Source: Ascaris suum
Lineage: Eukaryota; Nematoda; Chromadorea; Rhabditida; Ascarididae
Length of the DNA stretch: 64,000 nucleotides
Reading direction: 5' to 3'
Assembly: GCA_013433145.1 (NCBI GenBank)
Contig: CM024188.1
Coordinates: 4,047,501 to 4,111,500, forward strand
Shown: piece after piece, positions 20,901-36,476 of the stretch
Layout of the letters: each line of letters begins with the position of its first letter
How positions within the stretch are numbered: position 1 is the stretch's first letter
The notes under the pieces: generated by a model
The model's input: only the letters and a program-made list of their open reading frames with translations
Told to the model about the DNA's origin: nothing
Database searches by the model: none
Position numbers and translations under genes: made by a program

Positions 20901-21440
20901 AGCTAACTTTATTCGTTTCATTCATTTATGGAGAGACGGCTTATTTCCGCCGCTTCAGGCAGGCGGAAACAAATACGTGTTCTGAATGGCAACTACTAAA
21001 GTGTTTAACGACTGCTCTGGTCTCAGGAGGAACTCTGCTCATGACAATGACTGTAACATTATACCTCATGGATGAAAAGCATCAATTCCAGCAAGCATAC
21101 CTCATCTACAGAAATACTGCCTTACTTATTCGCTCTTGCGACTCAGGAAGCAGTAATCTATAAACTCACCAGTTGGCTTGCTCATAGCTTGTTGCGCTAA
21201 AGTCACATGAGCGATATGATAAAACTATAACAACTAAATACCGGCACAAAGTCGATCAGTTCAACAGTGATAGAGATGGCGTTGAAGTTAGACGTGAGAT
21301 CGAGCAATGGGCGATTACAAACATTACACTTCCTCGTCTCGAGAGCAAAACTAATGAAAAAGAAAGCACTAAATGAGAAGATAGCTCTATGGGGTACATT
21401 TGCTGCACTAATCCCTAAATTACCTTGATCACATTGTTCA
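17950..21440. other. Intergenic, nothing recognised
   Basis: Only short overlapping ORFs. The segments around 19,760-19,860 and 20,560-20,660 look like two old copies of the same degenerate sequence (a shared GGTCC-x-GACC-CGAAATTC-like core followed by CCTTCG or CCGAATGCC-type ends), but the match is imperfect. A minus-strand frame at 18,969-19,172 is open for 67 codons without recognisable similarity. Confidence 0.4.
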
Positions 21441-21447
21441 TTTAAGA

Positions 21448-21449
<2 letters not shown>

Positions 21450-21533
<84 letters not shown>
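21450..21533. repeat. (TA)n microsatellite, about 84 bp
   Basis: Uninterrupted TA dinucleotide run, followed by a TTTA-rich tail. It sits about 400 bp from a second TA array. Confidence 0.98.
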
Positions 21534-21537
<4 letters not shown>

Positions 21538-21931
21538 TTATTCATTTTTATTTAGTGAATCACTGCTAACGCAACATCAGCTGAAATGCTCGCTTTCACA
21601 TAGAATAGCAGCTGTGAGGCTGAATTAGATATCATAAAGCATACGCTTAATTCAGCACAGATTCCCGTCTGAAGTTGGCAAGTGACACGTTGAGCTTATG
21701 TAAGTCTTTTCAGCAGATATAAGTCTTGCATCCATTTAAAGTCAGCATTTCTGCTGTGATGTTACCAAACGAACATCAATACACTGTCGAACGGTTTTGC
21801 TTCCTACAAGTAAAACAGTCCAAAATTCAACGTACTTTCTTACTGGATGAAAAAATGAGTCTCATCCAATTTCACCTCTCCTCCTCCCTTCCTCCCCCCC
21901 TCCCCCCTTAACTATCAATAATTTGATTTCA

Positions 21932-22034
<103 letters not shown>

Positions 22035-22050
22035 GATTTTTATTAATAAA

Positions 22051-22122
22051 TCAAAAATCATGCAACATTAAGCTGCTGAGCTGCAAAGATTTCCATGAAA
22101 CGATGAACATTCGAATCGTTGA
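22051..22122 (+). repeat. 72-bp direct repeat, left copy
   Basis: Starts TCAAAAATCATGCAACATTA and ends TTCGAATCGTTGA. The same 72 bases recur at 23,031-23,102 with three transitions (positions 22,081, 22,096 and 22,109 of this copy). Both copies also follow an A-rich stretch. Function unknown; probably part of a dispersed element or a local duplication. Confidence 0.93.
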
Positions 22123-22519
22123 TTTGTAACTAATTTCTACTTGGAATTCAATAATAATTGCTAAGCATTTTCCTCATAAACAGTTCTTTCTTCTCAGTTG
22201 CGAAATACTTCTCAAAAAATCTCTCTACTTAAAACTTTCTTTAGGAATCCCTAAATGATCTCTGAATGCGCTAAGTTACTTTAGGAATAAAAATTCGTCG
22301 CCAAGGAAACTACCCTGAGAAATTTATTCTTCGAATGCGCTAATTTCATCATATTGCAGAAAATTAAAACAATATACACAATGAAATAAACATATATCAT
22401 AATGTGCAATCACATTGCATAGCTCAACGAATAAGCAAAGATGCGATATGCGCTCGTTGACTTTGCAAAGAAAACAAAGCTGCCCCTCTTTTATATTCTA
22501 TGGAGAGCAGATGTATCAA

Positions 22520-22618
22520 CTTTCATCTGAATGGGTCCCAAAGGAACGAAATCGACCGCTCGGACGTCAGCCAAATAGATCGAAAGATAACCTCGTGCGA
22601 TGGGCTGGACACGTGTGA
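22520..22618 (+). mobile_element. RTE-like retrotransposon C-terminal remnant
   Basis: The plus-strand frame contains SEWVPKERNRPLGRQPNRSK and then VRWAGHV before a stop. RTE-type non-LTR retrotransposons end with RWAGH, EWIPR and KRPxGRPPxRW motifs, and all three are represented here in degenerate form. Their order differs from the usual one, where RWAGH comes first, so the copy is rearranged or the match is partly by chance. No reverse transcriptase core was found beside it. It lies between the two copies of the 72-bp repeat. Confidence 0.5.
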
Positions 22619-23030
22619 ATGAGAAGCTAAAGGAAATGGGAGAACGGCGCTTGTTTTGTCGTTGCTCTTGGTGAATGAAGATTGAGAAACAACTGGACCT
22701 CGATATCTCAAACGCGACGCTGTGTCTACAGCAGGCTTAATGCTATTATGCCTCTAATTATTTTGCTTGTTCTCCGGTTGCCTTCTTCATCACAATTTAA
22801 AAAATATTTCCATTTCCCGAGTAAGTAGAGAAATTCCTTTGCTGTACTTATATCTTGACAGCTCAGAGCGAGGCAGGATGATTTAAGGAATCTTAGCCAA
22901 GAACCTATTACTCCTGCTAGCAAAACTGTGAGCCTCCTCGTTCAACTCCTACTCCACATATTAAACTTCGGCTATATGTGGAGCAATACCTACAACTCAA
23001 ATTTTGAATGGTTCTTTGAACATATTAAAA

Positions 23031-23102
23031 TCAAAAATCATGCAACATTAAGCTGCTGAGTTGCAAAGATTTCCACGAAACGATGAACGTTCGAATCGTT
23101 GA
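23031..23102 (+). repeat. 72-bp direct repeat, right copy
   Basis: Second copy of the repeat at 22,051, offset by exactly 980 bp, with three differences over 72 bases. The sequences diverge immediately after the shared GTTGA. Confidence 0.93.
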
Positions 23103-26100
23103 AAGCCCGAAAGACATGTAAAAATGTGAAACGACGCTGAAAATGCAAAACAGCAAGGAAGCAGTTGCTCGAAATCATAATTTTGTCTCTCATGAGTGAT
23201 CAATAAGTCAGTCGGCTGGCTTTAACAAATGCTAAACAAAAAGGTTTTCGTCGGCTATAAACAACTGAACTGCAATTACGCGTTGTTGAAGCAACACCAC
23301 TAGCAGGTAAAAAAGAACGACGCTGTTCAAAGGCATATGAGGGCTTTTGGAAATTCGCTCGCATTAGGTGATTGAAGTGGTACAAAGGGATAATAAAATG
23401 CCGCGGATATGCCCGCGGACGGACACCGCTGTGATTTACTTAAATTTACAACCTTCACTACACAACCTATTCAATTATGTCGTGGTCGAACTAATCTTAT
23501 CTAAAGCTGCTTTAGAATCAACACAACCTCCCTTATCATATCAATGTAATCTGTTTTTATATAATTACCATTCACTGGAGATCGCTTCAGCATAATTTTT
23601 TAGCGTCAAAACCTAACTGCTCTTACCATTTAGACTATAATTGTAATTATTTAAAGCGCATGGATTCGGTTAACGTTCCTCATTCGCAACAACTACTAAG
23701 TTTGTTTAAGTTTTAAATTACATGGTTCAAGTTTATATAAATCTACTGGTAACAAACATTTTCTTAGGGTTCTGATCTGTGAGGTGAACGAACAACAAAT
23801 TAAACGAAGACTAAGGCTTACAAGATGAAACTTTATAGCATTATAGCGGTAGTGATGCTCATAGAAAACTTATTTCTATAACACCTTACCAATGAATATG
23901 TCACAAAATTAAGCGCTGTTACATACAGGCATCCTCTCTGATGCAGGTAAACTGAAGAAAAACGTGATATTCCGCTTGTCGACATGATCGATTGCAAAAT
24001 CAAACAGAACATTTGACTCCAAGACAGCACAGGAAGTTCGACGTTTGCAAGTTTTAAATTTACTCAAGCCGCCAAAATGCGATCCTCATCCAAGTAAGTA
24101 TAAGAAAGAGAAGAAGAATAATTATCCTAACGTATAGCATCCCATACGTTAAAATGGGTAAACACATACGAGACATGAATTGCTTAACTAATCAGAGTAG
24201 CCGCAATGTTTTCATCGTGCGCATATGTGCATTATTGAGGATTAAAGCCAGCTGCATTGCTTCAATCACTTCGCACATTGCAGTGACATATCGCAATAAA
24301 TAATATAGTAACGATAGAAGAATAGGAGATTGTTAGCAGAGAACTAGTCGACACAATTGTGAACTATTTTTGAAGTCGCGATAGTTCCCTATTAATCAGA
24401 AACGATTGAAGTTTATTATTCGAATCGAAATTTTATTTTGAGAAGTGAAATAAACCAATAAAATAAGAAAACTTGAAAGGAAAGAAATAATCATATTTCT
24501 CTCGCAAATGGATTGTCGGATCGTTGTCTAGGAGATGGACTCCAGAATGACCTTATTAGAAGTTTGCGTTTTTGCACTTCTTCATCGCTACAGTTGCATT
24601 CTAAAATGCATCGATATGCCACACATGTCAAAATAATCTTGCACAAAGAACTGTCGATTTTATCAACTCATTCGTCATACCTAAATTTTAAATTTAACCG
24701 CGACTTATACGTAAGACTTTGCAACTTAAACTGCGACCCACTAAAACGCGTTGTGTAGCTATACGTCCTGCAAAATTATGCTGAATTTCAATATAAAGGG
24801 AGCTTCCAAAATGAGTTGGGCGCAAAGTATCCTAATTTTTTATTTACTGTTTATGAGCATCTGTCAAAAACGTACTGAATACGAGTATTTGAGCGCTTAT
24901 TTATCTCTCTGTTCGTCTGATTGTTTCAAACAATTACAGAATTCGGAATTATTAAGAATCAATCTGTTCCATGTGGTCAGTACCGTTTTTCATTACCCAC
25001 TCCACACATTTCTCATCGAGTTTTATACAGCACAATACAGAGATAAAGAAACTGCATGAACGAAAATTCATCTTGCAATCGCCTTTGCTACGAATTAAAA
25101 AAAAAAACAGAGGGCAATTTCTTTCCACGATCGTAAAACTGGTCGATTTCGTCGAACAAGTCCGTTATTTGATGTTGAGCACTTGCATTGAGCATTTATG
25201 CAAGTGGTCGATTCAACGGGTGAACTTCTAGCTACCTTACATCATTTATCGTTGTTGGCTTACTTGTTATTCATACGTTTAGTAAATAAAGCGCATTTAT
25301 ACAGATTGTTTTTATCCGTCGAGAAAAAGCGATTGTTTCATGCCAACGATTCTTCGAGTGGATGACACCATCTTGTAGAATTGGTGCGTGGCCTTTCATA
25401 CACAAAAACGGAATGACAAGAAACGGAACTGCGGCGTCGCAGCAATGCTTTCTGAACTTCCGATGATGACAGCGCTGGCTTTTTTTTGTGTTGCAAATTA
25501 GCGTGGGAATCGCACCCCGCAAAGAGCGTTTGCCTTATTGACCAGCCGGAGCACTTTCCCATCTCTCTTGCGGGTTTTGGTAAATTCGGCGACTTGGCCA
25601 GCTACTCTTTTCAATTTCTCGCGGTGAAGAGTTTAATGCAAAATTCAAAGCATAACTGTCTGCGGACTGTGGCAGCAACCTTTCCTTTGGAGACCCAAAT
25701 TCTGATCGTTTGTGCCGACTTCGACATGTGCTCATCAAGTTTCCTGACTGTCATGTTTAACTTTCGAAATTGTAGATTATCGAAGTGCTAGAAACGTGGA
25801 AAACGTTTTTACATTCAGCACACTGAACATGTTCTTCACGATGCCATCTGGACAGTGAAAGGATTCTGCGATAATCTCGAGCTAAAGGCGACCACATTTT
25901 AACTGCCAATTGTAAAAACCATAATTTTCAGAATGTATTAAATCAACAATCTTTCGACGATTTTTGATTCTTACTGTCATAGAAGAGCGCATAGGCGTCA
26001 TTTTTTCATGTCTGCACAAAATATACCTGAGAGAGCAAATATTTTTCCAAATGCTTCAGGAAGGTGGACCAATTATGGCGTTTCTGCAACGAAATAAGCA

Positions 26101-26325
26101 AACGCATGCGGTAAAAGCGCTTATTGACCTAATGGCCATTTGGAGCACGCAAAGTGCATAAGAGCGTGATGTGCGATCGAACTACTTTCATGCTGCAAGC
26201 ATCAGCGCTTCGCTCCCAAACAAAAAGTGGTCGGAGTGCAGCAATCAATAGGGTACTCATTTATGAAACTTTGAACTTCAAAGGCCGAATGTCACAATTT
26301 ATTACGAGAGCAAATATCCTTGTTT
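23103..26325. other. Intergenic, nothing recognised
   Basis: Several short ORFs on both strands (for example 24,751-25,059 and 25,486-25,791 on plus, 25,271-25,522 on minus) lack convincing splice partners and family motifs. The segment 25,320-25,800 is open in several frames on both strands and may be an old repeat, but I could not identify it. Confidence 0.4.
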
Positions 26326-26560
26326 CCATGATCAAAATGAAGATCAAAATGACGATCAAATGAGGATCAAAATGAAGATAGATCAAAATGAGGACAGAAT
26401 CAAAACATTCTCTTCCTCGTTTTGACCTACCTTCATTTTGATCTGCCTTCATTTTGATCTATCCCCATTTCGATCTATCTTCATTTCAATTTTCACTTTG
26501 ATCCTAATTTTGACCCTTCTTCCGATCTTCATTTTTGCTCTCTCCTCATTTTTATCTATC
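26326..26560. repeat. Inverted, degenerate 12-bp minisatellite
   Basis: The left arm (about 26,326-26,404) is a tandem of units close to GATCAAAATGAA. The right arm (about 26,410-26,560) is a tandem of the reverse complement, units close to TTCATTTTGATC. The inversion point is near 26,405-26,410. The array can fold into a long imperfect hairpin. Unit lengths vary between 11 and 14 bases, so it is old or mutates by slippage. It produces spurious Ile/Lys/Asp-rich open frames on the minus strand. Confidence 0.9.
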
Positions 26561-28200
26561 TTGGTCCTGCTCCACCCCCCTCTGTAGCACACACAAACTG
26601 AAACACGCACCGCGCGGAATCGAACTCTTTCCTCTGTTATCACACGTTGTCGCACTCCTGTTGGTAGCCGACTGCGCCCCTCAACGCTTGCAAACGGCAG
26701 CAAATTTGACTATCTCTATATTTGCATAAGAAAGTATATACAGTCCCTTTACACCACACCGTATAGTCCTGTCCACGGATAATCGCACTAGTTTGAGGTA
26801 CCACATGCACGTATGCGACTCCGCTCATTGAGGTTTGCCATGCACGAAAACCCTTAAGTAAAAAATGGTATATACACACTTTTCACCCACCAAGAAGTAT
26901 AACCTTGGAAAGCAAACAATTTTCAATATTCTGAAGAAAAAATGACACCAATCCAACGAATCGTTGTTGAGATAACTTTGACGAAATTGTAAAATGGCTT
27001 ACGACCTTCTGCATTAATTAGATTAGAAAACCGAATCTTTGTAGAAATTTATGACATTATCCCTACTAAGCGTATTGTATGCGAAAATAATCTAGGAATG
27101 GACAAACATCATCAGCAAACGCCCCCCAACAATGGGTATAGCAATTGCATCATCTGAAACCGCTGGCATTTCATACGATTAAGTGTGCTGAGGAGAGCTA
27201 TGTGCAGATATTAGAATCCAATATTAGTCACCATATATAACCCAAAAGTGCAAAGCCCATAAGCATCAGTTGCCCAGAAATACGGCAGCTGATTTCAAAT
27301 TGTTCCGGAAGTGAAGAGTCCATGCGTTATATACAACGTGTTTTTTAATAGCAGAATACGACCGATGTTACCACAAAAAAGCAGGCAAAAGATGCCCTCA
27401 AATTCATGCTGCTAGAGAAAGGCACTACCGAAGACAAACTCCCATATTGCTGGTACAATCTAAAACAAATTTCAATTTCCATTTTCCCACATTCCTGGTA
27501 CAGTCGAGGTGTTTTCCTGTAAACAGTTACCGGATTATTTTACAGCAGTATGTAACGGCAACCAGCAGTCATTTACTAGTACTTCTAGCGCATTATATAG
27601 TCGACGAATGATGAATGATAAGCCTTGCGGTCACGCATTGGCTCCATTTCTTCTCGGTGAGAAATGTTGATCTAATTTCACCATAGACATGACGATTATT
27701 GCAGGATTGTTTCACCAATGTTTCAAAGAAACAGAACGCTCCTAGTGGCCAGCAATGGACAGAAAAATTACAAGCAGACAGTGAAAGAATAAATGGATAG
27801 TTTATTATGTAAATAGAAGTGGGAAAAATCGAAATGAACGCAGAAGCACTAGAACCTTGAGGTGTTGTGAAGATCACTGAGCTAAATCATGTTTTCGAGA
27901 TGACGGTCGGTTTATTGGTCGTTGAGAACAACTGTTCACGCTTGCGTCATAGTTGCATTGATTTTCTGGGTTTAGTACATTGTTGTAATCATCGATACGC
28001 ATCGTATCACTTCATATTCCATATGAGCAATACTTTTCCTACTAGATATACGCTATGACTTTTGGCTTACTGAAGAGTAAAAACTCCTCCGATAAAATAT
28101 ATATTTCATTATGCAATGAGATGCATCGTTAAACAAATAAGATGAAAATAAATGTTAATAACTCACATTATTGGATGTACAAATAAATAATAATTCATTG
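26561..28200. other. Intergenic, nothing recognised
   Basis: Short ORFs only. No supported exon, repeat or RNA gene was seen. Confidence 0.4.
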
Positions 28201-28243
28201 TTTCCTGCGGTAATCTTATTGGAAATAAAAATACCGCAGGAAA
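28201..28243. repeat. Perfect inverted repeat: 12-bp arms, 19-base loop
   Basis: Arms TTTCCTGCGGTA (28,201-28,212) and TACCGCAGGAAA (28,232-28,243) are exact reverse complements. The flanks also share a rough direct repeat: GTTAATAACTC..ATTATTGGATGTA near 28,155-28,182 and GTTAATAGCTC..ATTATTGGATGTA near 28,288-28,325. This could be a small foldback or MITE-like relic; there is no sign of a terminator role. Confidence 0.85.
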
Positions 28244-31160
28244 TAATGAAAATAAAGAAGCGGAATATGTTTATGCTCCTTATGAGAGTTAATAGCTCAT
28301 GAAGTAACCGGTATTATTGGATGTAAGAGTCGATAATCCCATCGAATTACTATGATTAAATGAATCAAATTATTAGTGCTTGTGTCGCATTGCTCACATT
28401 TTCTGTCACGAGATGCCTTGAAAAGAAATACATCTATCGATTCTTAAGCACAACTCTTTGATGCATTTCTAGCTAGGAGAAAGTTATTGGTTGATAATTT
28501 TACACAACTGAGCACTTCGCGTCGGAGGTTTTTTTCCTCGTTGCCTTCTGAAAAGAAACGACCAGATGCTATGTTGTTCAAAATTTTGCTATGAGAGTTA
28601 GGACTCACCATTTGCCTCTTCCTGAATGTTCTTCGTTTGAGCGTCGCAAGCTAGAACCCAGGAGATGAAGCACATGTTCTATTCACTGAATTTCTTCATA
28701 CGTCTTGAGGTCAGGGGATATTTTGCATTAGGGACTTCTCAAAAACAACAAAACCGAAAATGAAAGAGAATATATAGCTGACTGGTTGTCTGAATGGCTG
28801 ACACAAGGCGTGAAGTGAGTGCTGTGATTGATTTGAGACGGAAAAAACTTATGAGAGACTAACGACGAGATCATATCAGCCTAATTCTGCCAGGAATGTG
28901 CTGAAACGCCATCATTCGAACGTTTAGACAACTGCCAACTTTCACAAACGCCTCGTCAATGTTTGTTAAGTAGCGATATTGACATTTCCCACATCACCCT
29001 TATGCACTGATAAAAGATATTTCTCTTTCTTTGCAGCCGCATAAGTTGATAACATGTTGCAACAAATGTTCCACAACAACACAGTTCCTTGCTAGAACTA
29101 ACTTATATGATGGATTGAGAATTCATCCGAGAGGATAACAACACAGATCGGTTCAGATTTGTACGCCTCACCTAGGTTAAAATTGCGTTAGCAGAAAGCG
29201 GTAACTATTAATAAGCAATTCTTGTGAATCGTGACACGAAGTTGCTGCAAAAACGTATAAAAGTTCTACGTTATACGTTTATGTACGCACTCGTTTTGCA
29301 TACTGACTATCATGAAAAGATTTCCTGGTGGGTAATGCATCGGAGGAAAATAATGGCGACGAAAAAACAAATGACCTTTCAGCTTAAGAGGATCAAAGTG
29401 GTATGACCAAATAATAAGTTCAGCATTTCTGTGCTAACTAACAGAACTCTATACAGAAGGAATAGGAACGACTCAGTTATAATTAACGTGATCAGAAAAA
29501 CTGAGATTTCCTATGCTAGCCTTTCAAAACCCAGATTGATTATGAGAGAAGTTTCGGGTGATTATAAGATCTCGAATGGCGAATAGCATTACATGTTTCA
29601 AACGGAATAGCATTCCGAGCTGCAGTGTTAGCAGCAATCCGCATCGACCGACTAACAATTGGGCAAATTTTGCGAGTAAGGATGACTCACTGGCAAGGAG
29701 AAGGCATCTTTTGCCGAGGCTAATTAGTGAAGGGACTTTGGGAAGTATTAAGAATTGTCGAAGAGCTGAGCACATTTATACTTCTAATCGAAGTGAACGA
29801 GATCAGAATGCGATCAAACGATTTTGTGCGTTATATGTTGGTGAAATAAAATTGTCTCCAGGAAGTACCATAAAAAGCACATACTTTGAAGTGTAGGTAT
29901 ATCAAATCCATTAACCACTGTATTTCCAGGTTCGACCGTCTCTTTTTCCCCTTTCTTTCTGTCTTCCTCTACCTCTTTCTCTAGTTCTCTACCTTTTCCC
30001 CTCTATAAGTGTACTCGCTTTTCAAGGTTACGGGTCAAAAATTATGTGAACTCGGATTTATGATACAGGGTGCACGGCATTTTCTGAAAAATTTCTGTCA
30101 GATTTTTTTGCGATACTCTAAAAGATCCTGAAACCGTGCTCGCAGCAACGAGAATCGAAGTTAATTGGAACTTCAGCAAGAAAAAATATCAGAGTTAAGC
30201 AGAAAAGATCCACTAGCTAAGTTTCAGTAGAAAGTCATCCAAATGAATGAAATAATAGGATTTTTTTAAAGAATGTTTTTGTTTAATTTCAGTTTTCTTA
30301 TGGCAGTGTAATTACGTCAAAACGAAGACATATGACATCATATTTGATAAGTGCAGCTCCTCTATTACCTTCTCAAAGGCTTGGAATTTCGAATTGTGCA
30401 TTTCGAGAATAAATAAATGGTTATAGGACGGATGAAATGGTTGCGACCGCGTAGGACAATTAAAAGCAGCTCTAAATGAACGCACTCGACAATAGCAACG
30501 TTGACATCATTTCCATCATTAGAAGCGAAATGAAACGATCTGCGGCGATATCAAGGTAGTTTTTTGACAAAATTTAAAATTTACTGCAAACATCGTACTT
30601 TCAAACGTGTTTGCAAAAAGCCAAGCTATGCAATCAAAAAAGAGTCACCGAATTAGCGACAGAAACGATAAGTCGGAAATGACTCATAAAATATCGTTAA
30701 CGACAGCCTGAATGTTTGACTCGAATCTCCCCTTGCTAATAAGATACAAACCGGGATCGATCGGCACATAACGACTGCTCCGACCTGGCTCACTGACGAA
30801 TGTGGCCTATTCATTATTAAACGACACGCAACCAAGCAACTAACACACTGCCAACACTGTGCTATGCGCTTATGCATACTCACTAACGTTCTTCATCGAG
30901 CACTGCGCTTCCTAATACGTAAAAATAAATGTCGATTGCAAATAAGTCGTGAACGAATGCTTCATTTGTTATGCCCGCTAATTTCCTCCACTTAGAAGTT
31001 CTCACACGTCGCAGAGGTTTAGTGGAACATTCGCCGCAATTTTTTTTTTGTCGCATAACGCTACTCGTGACACGTGACATTTGCGCCCATGAAAGTGGCA
31101 CGTCGAGAATTTTCGTGAACGATGAGGGAGGGAAAAATCTTTGCCGCTATAAGAGAATAC
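28244..31160. other. Intergenic, nothing recognised
   Basis: Contains a CT-rich tract at about 29,936-30,006. A 112-codon plus frame at 29,558-29,896 overlaps an 83-codon minus frame; neither has splice support or a recognisable motif. Confidence 0.4.
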
Positions 31161-31247
31161 CTCCATGTATGACCAGACATTCAACTTTTTCAACCCTTCA
31201 GTCTTCCTTAAGCCTTCCTCCACTAACCTCCCCTTCTCAGCCTTATT
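31161..31247 (-). CDS. Orphan minus-strand exon candidate
   Basis: An 87-base segment follows an excellent minus-strand acceptor (CCGTTTTCAG) and ends at a GAG before GTATTC. It reads NKAEKGRLVEEGLRKTEG then LKKLNVWSYME, a charged, helix-like sequence, in phase 0 at both ends. No partner exon was found. The plus strand here carries the longest ORF in the window (30,971-31,498, 175 codons), whose translation is rich in Ser, Phe and Cys and less protein-like. The purine-rich composition may explain both readings. Confidence 0.25.
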
Positions 31248-35220
<3,973 letters not shown>

Positions 35221-35323
35221 CGACGCAGTTGATTGTGGTAGCAATTTCGGTTTCTTTCAGACTCTTTGGTGACCATAGGCTCATCGATGATATAGCCTCA
35301 TCCGAGATTAATGACGAAAGGAT
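35221..35323 (-). CDS. Orphan minus-strand exon candidate
   Basis: The minus-strand frame reads ILSSLISDEAISSMSLWS then PKSLKETEIATTINCV and stops at a good GTGAGG donor. The amino-acid mix looks like real protein. The acceptor (GAAATGACAG) lacks the T-rich tract usual in nematodes, which weakens the call. It enters in phase 0 and leaves in phase 1. No partner exon or family was identified. Confidence 0.25.
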
Positions 35324-35615
35324 CTGTCATTTCTATCATTTTGGGGCAGCGACTTTTCTAACAAGGAAGTGAGTTTTGTATGAAAAGAGGGAGATTCATG
35401 GAAAATGTTCAGCGTGGCGCACACTTCGATGAAGTTAGCAGATAAGACAAAAACAGCGATAATGATGCGCTACGGTTCGCATCGCGATATCGCATTTGTG
35501 TGCTCGCTTTGAATTCGGTGCAGATCTTTTCTTCCAGTTACTCGGATAACCACTGCAGTCTGCATTTCGCTCGTTTGCTTTTTCCCTTTGATAGTGATGT
35601 CTTCATTTCTTGCAG

Positions 35616-36476
35616 CGTCTCCTCGTGGTCCCGCTTATCGTGCATATTTGCTTTCATTGAAGCCATTTCCACACAGGGTCAGTTTTACTTCATTTACTTC
35701 TTTCGCCACCTTCAATCTGCTATCTCGGTGAGTACACCACAGTATTAAATTATGCTTATGACGCCAAAAGCATTAAGAGAAAAAGCAGAAAGATCAAAAC
35801 ATCCAGCAGCACGGGTGACACTAAGCGGCGCGGATCCGATGAGCGAAATACTTCCACCTGTTCCTTAGCCTTTCCATGCTTCGTCCTCCCTTTCCCCCTC
35901 CCCACCCCCCCCCCCTCCCACCACCGCGCACGCATTCACTCGGCCAGGAGTACACCGTTGTCCGCTGTGCCCTTCAGACATGAGTGAGGGTTTAGTACAA
36001 TCAGAAAACGTAACGTTGACTGTATGGCAAACAGCACGCACAGCATAAAATCTATAGCACAGAGGAGGGAAAGTCGAAAGGGCAGTAATACACGATAGCA
36101 AAAAAACCAACGTTGCGTGAAACCACGGAGCAAGCTGCCTTGAATATGAGTTTTAAAATAAGATAATTATATGTATATGCGCTCTCAAACCGTGTGTGAT
36201 TTTTAGAGGTTGTCCAAATGTATGAGAACCTCTCTCAAATATTAGCCTCATCCGCCTCCTTTCATGTTTCGAAGACACCCATTCTCTGTGAACCTGGCCA
36301 ACCGGTTAACAATGCCTCCAAGATGGTATTTGGCATGGGGTGACAACATCGCCCTTTTCGAGAAAAAAAGAGCAGCACAAAATCTCTTTGAATATCTTGA
36401 CGATGCACCCCTTTATGAGCGTCCCGGAATCTATGATTCCTCCCTCTCCCTCAGATTAGACTATCCCCTAGAGTAA
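35616..36476 (+). CDS. Candidate last two exons of an unrecognised gene
   Basis: Exon 35,616-35,727 has a strong TTTCTTGCAG acceptor and a GTGAGT donor and reads VSSWSRLSCIFAFIEAIS then TQGQFYFIYFFRHLQSAIS, ending in phase 0. Exon 36,246-36,476 begins in phase 0 after an ATATTAG acceptor and reads PHPPPFMFRRHPFSVNLAN, then RWYLAWGDNIALFEKKRA, then ERPGIYDSSLSLRLDYPLE, then stop. An AATAAA lies about 135 bases downstream (near 36,613). The second exon has protein-like composition and a plausible 3' UTR; the first is rich in aromatic residues and less sure. I do not recognise the product, and upstream exons were not found. The second exon could instead be a stand-alone 70-residue ORF starting at the ATG at 36,264. 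Confidence 0.35.
35905..35915. repeat. C-rich low-complexity tract
   Basis: An eleven-base C-run inside a C/T-rich patch (about 35,880-35,925), within the intron proposed between the two candidate exons. The opposite strand is G-rich. Confidence 0.9.

Noticed and set aside
29558..29896. 112-codon plus-strand ORF with an 83-codon antisense partner
   Set aside because: Codons mirror each other on both strands, with no recognisable domain and no splice-consistent neighbours.
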